A stretch of DNA of 64,000 bases from assembly GCF_000186225.1 (NCBI RefSeq), contig NC_014933.1, forward strand, positions 3,934,907 to 3,998,906. The letters run 5' to 3'. Below, one piece after another: positions 26,435 through 33,663 of this stretch. The position numbers and the translations under genes were made by a program. The notes under the pieces were generated by a model. That model did no database searches. It saw nothing but the letters and a program-made list of their open reading frames with translations, and had not been told where the DNA came from. The first letter of the stretch is position 1, and the number at the start of each line of letters is the position of its first letter. The stretch is from Bacteroides helcogenes P 36-108. Its GTDB lineage: Bacteria > Bacteroidota > Bacteroidia > Bacteroidales > Bacteroidaceae.

Positions 26435-26509
26435 TCACGCTCTTGATGCCACCACCACGACGCGAATAATATGCAAGACTGCCAGGTTAATAGATGTATG
26501 TAGATTCAT
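26435..26509 (-). CDS. ilv operon leader peptide (24 residues)
   Basis: An ATG at 26509 opens a 24-codon frame ending in TGA at 26435. Twelve of 24 residues are branched-chain: residues 7-12 are INLAVL, 14-15 are II, and 17-20 are four consecutive valines. This is the composition of ilv leader peptides, whose slow translation under Ile/Val/Leu shortage favours the antiterminator. Promoter, leader frame, antiterminator segment, terminator and ilvD are in the order required. It is too short for routine gene calling. The mechanism is inferred from classical ilv attenuation. Confidence 0.82.
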   Translation of the reverse strand: MNLHTSINLAVLHIIRVVVVASRA

Positions 26510-26539
26510 GACTCGATTCTTCTTTTGTTTATTGTGCTG

Positions 26540-26570
26540 CAAAGGTAAGGGCTTTTTTATAAACTCCAAA
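26540..26570 (-). promoter_or_regulatory. Promoter of the ilvD leader and operon
   Basis: On the minus strand TTTG (26570-26567), a 19-nt spacer and TACCTTTG (26547-26540) match both Bacteroidetes promoter elements at exact spacing. Transcription should begin near 26533, about 24 nt before the leader peptide start. Confidence 0.85.
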
Positions 26571-26760
26571 CAATTTGAATAAAAAAAAGAAGGAAATATA
26601 AATAATCGTAAGCAAACAGGGTATTAAAATCCTATTCTGTCACTTAACTGTTCCAAATGAAACCATTTATATTACCTGAAAGTGCCGTTTTCCAATAGCT
26701 GAAACCGCTTAATAATCTGAAATTTACCAGGAATGCTCTGCAGCCAAAACAAATTATTCG

Positions 26761-26768
26761 TATCTTTG
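26761..26768 (+). promoter_or_regulatory. Promoter -7 box of the SlyD-like gene
   Basis: TATCTTTG, 46 nt before the start, fits TAnnTTTG. The stretch 26571-26760 between this and the divergent ilv promoter shows nothing else. Confidence 0.6.
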
Positions 26769-26814
26769 CCACCCACTAAGAGTATTTACTAATCAAATAA
26801 AGAATATAGAACGA

Positions 26815-27381
26815 ATGGAAACTGTAGAAAACAAGTACATCACCGTGGCATACAAGCTGCACTCAATAGAAGACGGACAAAAAGATTTCATAGAGGAGGC
26901 AACTTCCGAACATCCATTCCAGTTTATTTCGGGATTGGGATTGACTCTGGAAGTTTTTGAGAACCAAGTGAAAGATTTAAAAGCTGGAGACAAATTCGAC
27001 TTTACCATCCCCACATCAGAAGCATATGGTGAATACGATGACAACCATGTCATCGATCTCCCCAAAAATATCTTCATCATAGAAGGACAATTTGACAGCG
27101 AACGTATCGTAGAAGGTGCTATCGTCCCTTTAATGACTTCCGAAGGACAGCAAATCAACGGAAGCGTAGTTGAAGTAAAAGAGGATGTGGTTGTGATGGA
27201 CATGAATCATCCCCTGGCCGGTTGTGACCTGAACTTTACTGGTGAAGTGTTGGTGAACCGCCCGGCCACCAATGAAGAAATGGCAGAGATGGCACGTATG
27301 ATGAGTGGTGAAGGCTGTGGCGGCGGATGCAACAGCGGATGCAGTTGTGACGGCGGATGCGACAGCGGATGTTGCCACTAA
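26815..27381 (+). CDS. slyD: SlyD-like FKBP-type peptidyl-prolyl cis-trans isomerase
   Basis: A 188-residue protein with the SlyD layout: a split FKBP domain (N-terminal strand KYITVAYKL, then FQFISGLGLTLEVFE and GDKFDFTIPTSEAYGEYD at about 40-75), an inserted flap region in the middle, and a metal-binding C-terminal tail. The tail (from about residue 165) is Gly/Cys-rich with seven cysteines and a terminal histidine, in place of the His-rich tail of E. coli SlyD. It is a cytoplasmic prolyl isomerase/chaperone, probably also a nickel or zinc reservoir. Confidence 0.88.
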   Translation: METVENKYITVAYKLHSIEDGQKDFIEEATSEHPFQFISGLGLTLEVFENQVKDLKAGDKFDFTIPTSEAYGEYDDNHVIDLPKNIFIIEGQFDSERIVEGAIVPLMTSEGQQINGSVVEVKEDVVVMDMNHPLAGCDLNFTGEVLVNRPATNEEMAEMARMMSGEGCGGGCNSGCSCDGGCDSGCCH

Positions 27382-27397
27382 AAGATTAAAGAATCAG

Positions 27398-27456
27398 AAA
27401 TAGAGGCTACGCAATCCAAGTTGATTATACATGAACATGTGTAGCCTCTATTTTTT
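27398..27456. terminator. Bidirectional terminator
   Basis: A 13-bp perfect stem AAATAGAGGCTAC (27398-27410) / GTAGCCTCTATTT (27441-27453) is flanked by T-rich sequence. It separates the convergent slyD-like and cysteine desulfidase-like genes. Confidence 0.8.
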
Positions 27457-27475
27457 ATTTCCACTTCTCAGTTAT

Positions 27476-28759
27476 TCAATTTTTCCCCGTCATAATTTCT
27501 AACACCAGCCTATCCGTCTCATTCATCCCCTTTGAGCCTATCTTTGTAAGATTACGGATGCTTTGGTCAACGTCTTCGTCAATGATTCCTTCTACCGAAG
27601 TCACGTAGCGATTCTCCATTGCCATAATGGCGGAAAGTACGGCAGTTGAAACTCCGGTGGTGACCTTTAATGCGCAGCTTGGCTTAGCACCGTCACAAAT
27701 CATACCCGTAAGATTGGCAATCATATTCTGAACAGCATAGGCCACTTGCTCATAAGTACCTCCCATCAGCCAGGTGATGCCACAACTGGAACCTGTAGCC
27801 GCCACAACGCAACCGCACAAGGCAGATAACCGCCCCAAGCTTTGTTTGATATAAATAACGGTAAGATGACTTAGCATTAAGGCACGAATAAGCTCTTCTT
27901 CTGACTTATTGTTTTCTTCTGCATAAACCAGTACAGGCAAAGTGGCGGAAATACCTTGGTTACCACTGCCCGAATTACTCATCACCGGAATCATCGCACC
28001 CGCCATACGGGCATCGCAAGCGCCAGAAGTATATGAAAGAATATGCGAAAATACACTGTCTCCCAGAATCCGGTGTTCGTAAGTGCCACGCAGAATCTTC
28101 CCCAAAGCATGCCCGTAATTGCCTTCAAAGGAGCGCTCCGCAGCAGCCTTGTTCAGACGGGCAGTCTCCAGTATAAAGCGGATCTCATCCAAAGGGGTGT
28201 TCAATGCAAAGTCATAGACTTTCCTCAGATTCAGTTCCAATGTATTTTCTTCTTTCTCACTACAAGATTCCACTTGCTTGCTCAGCAGCACTTCATCGCC
28301 ATGCGCCACATATATAAAGGTAGTATGTCCGCCTGCAATAACAGCGGTAGCCTCGTCTTCACCTGCCCGACAGCATACTTCAATGTAAAGTTTCTCCTCT
28401 ATGTTCTCTTTCAGTGAGATCTGGATGCGCTTTTCTTCCATGAAACGTTTGCCTTCGTCCACAGCTTGGGGCGTACAGTCTTTCAATACCTCCAACTGAT
28501 ATTTCGACTTACCGACCAAAGCACCCAACGCCACCGCAATAGGCAGTCCTATCATGCCTGTTCCCGGAATACCCACTCCCATCGCGTTCTTCAGAATATT
28601 GGCACTCAAAAGAACCGTTATCTTCTCCGGGCGCTTACCTAATATCTCCGTAGCCTTTGCAACGCACAACGCCACTGCAATAGGTTCCGTACAACCAATG
28701 GCTGGAATTACCTCACACTTCACCAGGGCTATAATCCGTTGTCTTTCCGCTTCTGTCAT
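27476..28759 (-). CDS. CyuA/UPF0597-type L-cysteine desulfidase-like protein (serine dehydratase alpha-like)
   Basis: A 427-residue protein of the UPF0597/YhaM family. Conserved cysteines that can hold an iron-sulfur cluster are in IGCTEPIA (Cys22-23 region), SGACDARMAG and GSSCGITW, with the GAMIPVMSNSGSGNQG block typical of the L-serine dehydratase alpha superfamily. Members degrade cysteine to pyruvate, sulfide and ammonia; older annotations call them serine dehydratase subunit alpha. It is a single-gene unit with its own promoter box. Confidence 0.85.
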   Translation of the reverse strand: MTEAERQRIIALVKCEVIPAIGCTEPIAVALCVAKATEILGKRPEKITVLLSANILKNAMGVGIPGTGMIGLPIAVALGALVGKSKYQLEVLKDCTPQAVDEGKRFMEEKRIQISLKENIEEKLYIEVCCRAGEDEATAVIAGGHTTFIYVAHGDEVLLSKQVESCSEKEENTLELNLRKVYDFALNTPLDEIRFILETARLNKAAAERSFEGNYGHALGKILRGTYEHRILGDSVFSHILSYTSGACDARMAGAMIPVMSNSGSGNQGISATLPVLVYAEENNKSEEELIRALMLSHLTVIYIKQSLGRLSALCGCVVAATGSSCGITWLMGGTYEQVAYAVQNMIANLTGMICDGAKPSCALKVTTGVSTAVLSAIMAMENRYVTSVEGIIDEDVDQSIRNLTKIGSKGMNETDRLVLEIMTGKN

Positions 28760-28789
28760 TTTGTCTATGGTATTTGATTATTCGACATG

Positions 28790-28797
28790 CAAATGTA
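28790..28797 (-). promoter_or_regulatory. Promoter -7 box of the desulfidase-like gene
   Basis: TACATTTG on the minus strand, 30 nt before the start, fits TAnnTTTG. Confidence 0.6.
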
Positions 28798-28847
28798 GAA
28801 AAAAAACGGAATAAAGTACAGATTTAATCTGGAAACATAAAGCAAAA

Positions 28848-28925
28848 AGAAAGAAGATGCACTCACCTTGTAGAGTGTACCTTCTTTCTCGTAAATCCAC
28901 TGATAAGATTGCCGGCAATCTTATC
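28848..28925 (-). terminator. Two hairpins after the lipoprotein gene
   Basis: A perfect 24-bp palindrome GATAAGATTGCC/GGCAATCTTATC (28902-28925) lies 15 bp past the lipoprotein stop. A second hairpin (28848-28864 with 28873-28889, nine plus five paired bases around a 3-nt mismatch) is followed by a T-rich run on the minus strand. Together they probably end the lipoprotein transcript. Confidence 0.6.
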
Positions 28926-28940
28926 TTTACAGCTATTGCC

Positions 28941-30158
28941 TTATTTAGTGAAATTCAGGGATAAATTAAAGTCTTTGGTATTCTCCTTCCAAATAGTCTC
29001 AATATCCGTAAGTTTCTCAATACCCATCATAGCCAAAGCCATCTTGATCATTCCGGCATTTCCATTATTCGGGTCAGCCAAAATTTTCTCCAGTTCTACC
29101 TGTAGCTTAGGCAACGCCGGCAGAAGAGCTTCTACGAATGGAGTAACCATCACCTTGTCCACATATACTTTCAGCGCATTGCCGTCCACGTTATACTTCA
29201 AAGGGATTCCTGTTGTCATCCACTGCATGACCGTAGGCATAAGAGTCTCTACGTTGACACCATATACAGCCAACTTAGCCATGACAGCAGTCAAATCACT
29301 TGTAGAAGCATTCCCCTCCGTACCAGCTTTCTTCAAGATGGCACTGATACTGGGCACAACATACAACATCCCATCTTTCGCATACCAAAATGCGAGTCCC
29401 TTAGGAGAGTCGAGCCATTCAGTATGCGAAGGATTCAAATTACCATTATCATCTGCACCACCCATGATATCGTTCATATCAACATCAGACCAATACTTGG
29501 CTGTAATATTTCCATCCTCTCCAAAAGTCACTTGATTGAGCACATTGACCAAAGCCATAGAGCCAAACAGATTGACAAGATTTGCAGCTTGCTCCAAATT
29601 GGGCTTGCCGATTTCGAGGGCAGACCAAACCAAAAACAGAGGGGCAGCAGCCACCGCACCCTTATCGCTCGTCACTTTGGTCTGTAGTTTCCAAGTTCCC
29701 GTCAATTCTCCTTGTGCTGCAGAATTCAATTTTGAGGTAAGTTGGGCGCTTGCTTTGCCGTCCAAAGTAATGTTGCCCTGCAAGGACAAATCATAAATGA
29801 CGAATGCAGGCGCAGTGCTTTTCGTCATCATGGAAGGAGGGGTGGACAATGAAGACTTACCGGCAAAGAGATATGAACCGTCCGCTTGTTTCTTCAATTC
29901 CACAGGTACTGATATCTCAGAATAACCGGGAAGTACGTTCTTCAGGTTCACGGTTGCTTCCGTAGCATTCTGCACTTTCATCTGCATGCTTCCCGAAGCT
30001 CTTACTTCATCATTAATCTTCAATACAGCGTTGTCACCCGAAATCTCCGTCTCAGGAATTTGCTTCCATGCAGTATCTTCGTCATTGTCGCTGCTACAAG
30101 CAGCAAACAAACTCATTGAACAGATCAATACGAATAAATAAAATAAATTCTTTTTCAT
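28941..30158 (-). CDS. Bacteroidetes lipoprotein of unknown function (DUF4925-like)
   Basis: A 405-residue exported lipoprotein. The signal peptide ends in the lipobox FAAC with Cys21, followed by SSDNDEDT; acidic residues right after the cysteine are typical of Bacteroidetes surface-lipoprotein export signals. The rest is beta-rich to about residue 190 (repeated strands such as LSLQGNITLDGKASAQL) and then more helical with an Asn/Gly-rich middle. The first part resembles DUF4925-type proteins, which I say with low confidence. It is a single gene between divergent and convergent neighbours, and no function is proposed. Confidence 0.75.
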   Translation of the reverse strand: MKKNLFYLFVLICSMSLFAACSSDNDEDTAWKQIPETEISGDNAVLKINDEVRASGSMQMKVQNATEATVNLKNVLPGYSEISVPVELKKQADGSYLFAGKSSLSTPPSMMTKSTAPAFVIYDLSLQGNITLDGKASAQLTSKLNSAAQGELTGTWKLQTKVTSDKGAVAAAPLFLVWSALEIGKPNLEQAANLVNLFGSMALVNVLNQVTFGEDGNITAKYWSDVDMNDIMGGADDNGNLNPSHTEWLDSPKGLAFWYAKDGMLYVVPSISAILKKAGTEGNASTSDLTAVMAKLAVYGVNVETLMPTVMQWMTTGIPLKYNVDGNALKVYVDKVMVTPFVEALLPALPKLQVELEKILADPNNGNAGMIKMALAMMGIEKLTDIETIWKENTKDFNLSLNFTK

Positions 30159-30643
30159 ACTCTATGAATACTTGTTTAGTTAATAAAAGAGAATGCATGA
30201 AAGCATTCCTATTCATTTTCTCTCTATATAGAAAAAGCAAAGTAACATATTTTTTAATTCCCATGCAAGACTTTACAAGGAAAAAGAATGATGCCTACAC
30301 CCGCAAAGGTTGCAAACCTATACCGCATAGGGAACACTCCTGCATCGATAACATTTCACTCTTATACCGAACATTGAAAGCCCCCGGATGTATTGTCCCC
30401 AAATAGCCCCATGTTCTTGGATTAACATACGGATGTTTTGGGCATTCGATATAAAACTTCAAGCTAATAAGTTCCGGCAAGAAACGCACTGCCTCCGGGC
30501 ATGCAAAAGCGGCAAAAGAACTTTTATCGCCCCAGATAAAACGTTTTTAAAAACTAATTGTTATCTTTATAGTGCCAAAAGTTTCCATTATCAAGCAACA
30601 GATGGCGCATCAGCTTCATATATAAACCTTTAAAGCATTTGTT
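30159..30643. other. 485-bp intergenic region, no gene seen
   Basis: This divergent region separates the lipoprotein gene from aroC. I see a weak hairpin GAATGC-ATGAAA-GCATTC near 30191, a near-match to the -7 box for the lipoprotein gene (CAAAGTAA at 30239, minus strand) and TATCTTTA at 30562 for aroC. Short open frames here have no coding character. It is long for this gene-dense window and could hold an unrecognised RNA. Confidence 0.4.
30562..30569 (+). promoter_or_regulatory. Possible -7 box of aroC
   Basis: TATCTTTA matches seven of eight positions of the TAnnTTTG pattern and lies 74 nt before aroC. No -33 TTTG is evident. Confidence 0.35.
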
Positions 30644-31720
30644 ATGTTCAATTCATTTGGGAATATTCTTCGCCTTACCAGTTTCGGAGAGTCACACGGT
30701 AAAGGCATAGGAGGTGTAATAGACGGATTTCCCGCCGGAATATACATCGACACGGACTTTGTGCAGAGAGAACTGGACCGCCGCCGTCCCGGACAATCAC
30801 GAATTACCACCGCACGGAAAGAGGGGGATAAAGTAGAATTCCTTTCCGGCATCTTCGAAGGCAAATCCACAGGCTGCCCTATCGGCTTCATCGTATGGAA
30901 CGAAAACCAGCATTCAGACGACTACGACAACTTGAAAGAGGTTTACCGACCATCGCACGCCGACTATACCTATAAGGTGAAGTACGGCATCCGCGATCAT
31001 CGTGGGGGGGGGCGTTCTTCCGCCCGCGAAACAATCTCGCGCGTGGTGGCAGGCGCACTGGCTAAAATCGCCTTGAAACAGTTGGGCATACAGATTACCG
31101 CATATACCTCACAAGTGGGGCCTGTCCGTCTTGAGGAAAATTATACGGCATACAACCTTGACCTCATCGAGAGCAACCCCGTCCGTTGCCCAGATCTGGA
31201 AAAAGCCAAAGAGATGGAAGACCTCATCTTCAAAATAAAAGGAGAAGGAGATACTATAGGAGGAGTTGTGACCTGCGTAGTAAAAAGATGTCCCATCGGA
31301 CTGGGACAGCCTGTATTCGGCAAGTTGCATGCCGCCCTCAGCGCTGCAATGCTCAGCATCAACGCCGCCAAAGCCTTTGAATACGGAGACGGCTTCAAGG
31401 GGCTGAAGCAGAAAGGATCGGAGCAGAACGATGTATTCTACAACAATAACGGACGTATCGAGACGCGCACCAATCACTCAGGAGGCATCCAAGGGGGCAT
31501 CAGCAATGGGCAGGATATCTATTTCCGCGTGGCATTCAAACCTGTAGCCACCGTACTGATGGAACAGCATACAGTGAACATCAGCGGCATAGACACCACT
31601 CTGAAAGCCCGTGGACGCCACGATCCCTGCGTATTGCCGCGTGCAGTACCCATCGTAGAAGCCATGACCGCACTGACACTGCTGGATTATTATCTGATAG
31701 ACAAAACCACTCAATTATAA
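30644..31720 (+). CDS. aroC: Chorismate synthase
   Basis: A 358-residue AroC. Signature motifs are [11 protein letters not shown] (14-24), [20 protein letters not shown] (about 117-136) and the C-terminal GGISNGQDI and [17 protein letters not shown]. It is an FMN-dependent enzyme that converts EPSP to chorismate, the branch point to aromatic amino acids, folate and menaquinone. It is first in a plus-strand run aroC / M20 peptidase / NUDIX with gaps of 16 and 15 bp, so the three are probably co-transcribed. Confidence 0.96.
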   Translation: MFNSFGNILRLTSFGESHGKGIGGVIDGFPAGIYIDTDFVQRELDRRRPGQSRITTARKEGDKVEFLSGIFEGKSTGCPIGFIVWNENQHSDDYDNLKEVYRPSHADYTYKVKYGIRDHRGGGRSSARETISRVVAGALAKIALKQLGIQITAYTSQVGPVRLEENYTAYNLDLIESNPVRCPDLEKAKEMEDLIFKIKGEGDTIGGVVTCVVKRCPIGLGQPVFGKLHAALSAAMLSINAAKAFEYGDGFKGLKQKGSEQNDVFYNNNGRIETRTNHSGGIQGGISNGQDIYFRVAFKPVATVLMEQHTVNISGIDTTLKARGRHDPCVLPRAVPIVEAMTALTLLDYYLIDKTTQL

Positions 31721-31736
31721 CCCTCCAAGAATCATC

Positions 31737-33092
31737 ATGGAAATAAAAAAATATATTGCAGAAAACGAAGCCGGTATGCTGGAAGATCTGTTCAGCCTCA
31801 TCCGCATTCCAAGCATCAGTGCCAAGCCCGAACATCACGACAACATGCTGGCATGCGCCGAACTCTGGGCACAGTTATTATTGAAAGCCGGAGCCGATGA
31901 AGCATTAGTAATGTCTTCAAAGGGCAATCCGATAGTTTTCGGGCAAAAGACAGTAGATCCCGAAGCAAAGACTGTATTGGTATATGCCCATTATGACGTA
32001 ATGCCGGCCGAGCCGATGGACTTATGGAAAAGCCGTCCTTTTGAACCGGAAGTACGGGATGGACATATTTGGGCGCGTGGCGCTGACGATGACAAAGGAC
32101 AGTCTTTCATACAAGTAAAGGCATTCGAATATTTGGTAAAGAATGGTTTACTGAAAACCAATGTAAAATTTATCTTTGAAGGTGAGGAAGAAATCGGTTC
32201 TCCAAGTCTGAAAAGCTTCTGCGAGGAGCACAAAGATTTGTTGAAAGCGGATGTCATCCTGGTTTCAGATACCAGCATGCTGGGAGCAGACCTGCCTTCG
32301 CTGACCACCGGCCTCCGTGGATTGGCATATTGGGAAATAGAAGTCACAGGACCGAACCGCGACCTGCATTCGGGACACTTCGGCGGTGCTGTTGCCAACC
32401 CCATCAATGTGCTCTGTCAAATGATAAGCAGAGTGACCGATACGGATGGGCGCATAACCATCCCCGGATTCTATGACGATGTGGAAGAAGTCTCACAGGC
32501 AGAACGTGACATGATAGCCCATATTCCGTTTGATGAAGAAAAATACAAAAAGGCCATCGCCGTGCAAGCCCTCTGCGGCGAAAAGGGATACAGCACGCTG
32601 GAACGTAACAGTTGCCGTCCGTCATTCGACGTATGCGGCATCTGGGGCGGATATACGGGCGAAGGTTCCAAAACCGTACTCCCTTCCAAAGCATACGCCA
32701 AAGTATCTTGCCGATTAGTTCCCCACCAAGATCACCACAAGATTTCCCAATTGTTTACCGACTATATCCTGAACATCGCTCCCGATGCGGTACGGGTGAA
32801 AGTAACACCAATGCACGGAGGACAGGGCTATGTATGCCCCATCACATTGCCTGCTTATCAGGCTGCCGAGAAAGGTTTTGAAAAAGCTTTCGGCAAGAAA
32901 CCGTTGGCCGTGCGCCGTGGCGGAAGCATTCCCATTATTTCCACTTTCGAACAAGTGTTGGGAATCAAGACGGTACTGATGGGATTCGGGCTTGAATCGA
33001 ACGCCATTCACTCACCCAACGAGAACATGCCTTTGGAGATTTTCCGTAAAGGGATTGAAGCGGTAGTGGAATTCTACCTGCACTATAAGTAA
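31737..33092 (+). CDS. M20-family dipeptidase/metallopeptidase
   Basis: A 451-residue zinc peptidase. Metal-site motifs are AHYDVMP (His85, Asp87), ARGADDDKG (bridging Asp near 117) and FEGEEEIGS (catalytic Glu near 150), with a dimerisation domain around 200-310 (DLHSGHFGGAV). The length and the long insert fit the M20 dipeptidase/carnosinase-like branch (PepV/CNDP). It hydrolyses dipeptides in the cytoplasm; specificity is unknown. It lies 16 bp after aroC and 15 bp before the NUDIX gene. Confidence 0.9.
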   Translation: MEIKKYIAENEAGMLEDLFSLIRIPSISAKPEHHDNMLACAELWAQLLLKAGADEALVMSSKGNPIVFGQKTVDPEAKTVLVYAHYDVMPAEPMDLWKSRPFEPEVRDGHIWARGADDDKGQSFIQVKAFEYLVKNGLLKTNVKFIFEGEEEIGSPSLKSFCEEHKDLLKADVILVSDTSMLGADLPSLTTGLRGLAYWEIEVTGPNRDLHSGHFGGAVANPINVLCQMISRVTDTDGRITIPGFYDDVEEVSQAERDMIAHIPFDEEKYKKAIAVQALCGEKGYSTLERNSCRPSFDVCGIWGGYTGEGSKTVLPSKAYAKVSCRLVPHQDHHKISQLFTDYILNIAPDAVRVKVTPMHGGQGYVCPITLPAYQAAEKGFEKAFGKKPLAVRRGGSIPIISTFEQVLGIKTVLMGFGLESNAIHSPNENMPLEIFRKGIEAVVEFYLHYK

Positions 33093-33107
33093 ACACAGCG
33101 AGACATC

Positions 33108-33662
33108 ATGGAGAAAACAAAAGAAGTCTGGAAGGTGCTTTCAAGCCAATACTTGATAAGAGAACCTTGGTGTACCGTGCGCAAAGACCACGTGGTATTG
33201 CCCAACGGCAATCATATTCCCTCCTATTATATATTGGAATATCCCGATTGGGTAAATACCATCGCCATCACTCGCGACGGACTATTTGTCTTTGTCCGTC
33301 AATACCGCCACGGGTTGCAGGAAACATCCTACGAACTTTGCGCCGGTGTCTGCGAGCAAGAAGATGTCTCACCACTGGTTTCCGCCCAACGGGAATTGCT
33401 GGAAGAAACCGGCTATGGTAATGGGAGGTGGCAGGAGTACATGCAGATTTCCGCCAATCCCGGAACTCATACCAATATTACTTATTGCTTCCTTGCAACA
33501 GATGTAGAAAAAATAGCAGAACAGCACCTGGAAGATACCGAAAACCTGACTGTACATCTGCTGTCCTTGCAGGAAGTAAAAGCATTGCTGCAAAGAGGAG
33601 AAATACGACAAGCACTAATGGCTGCTCCACTTTGGAAATTTATGGCTGAAAACGGACTGTAA
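33108..33662 (+). CDS. NUDIX hydrolase (ADP-ribose pyrophosphatase-like)
   Basis: A 184-residue NUDIX protein. The Nudix box spans about 80-103, with Gly80 and RELLEETGYG at 95-104 providing the metal-binding glutamates, followed by SANPGTHTN, which is typical of the ADP-ribose/sugar-nucleotide branch. It cleaves a nucleoside diphosphate linked to another group; the precise substrate is inference. It ends 2 bp before the stop codon of the convergent topB with no room for a separate terminator. Confidence 0.88.
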   Translation: MEKTKEVWKVLSSQYLIREPWCTVRKDHVVLPNGNHIPSYYILEYPDWVNTIAITRDGLFVFVRQYRHGLQETSYELCAGVCEQEDVSPLVSAQRELLEETGYGNGRWQEYMQISANPGTHTNITYCFLATDVEKIAEQHLEDTENLTVHLLSLQEVKALLQRGEIRQALMAAPLWKFMAENGL

Positions 33663-33663
33663 A

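Noticed and set aside
30068..30406. Plus-strand 112-codon frame across the lipoprotein start and intergenic region
   Set aside because: It overlaps the lipoprotein signal sequence antisense and has no coding features.
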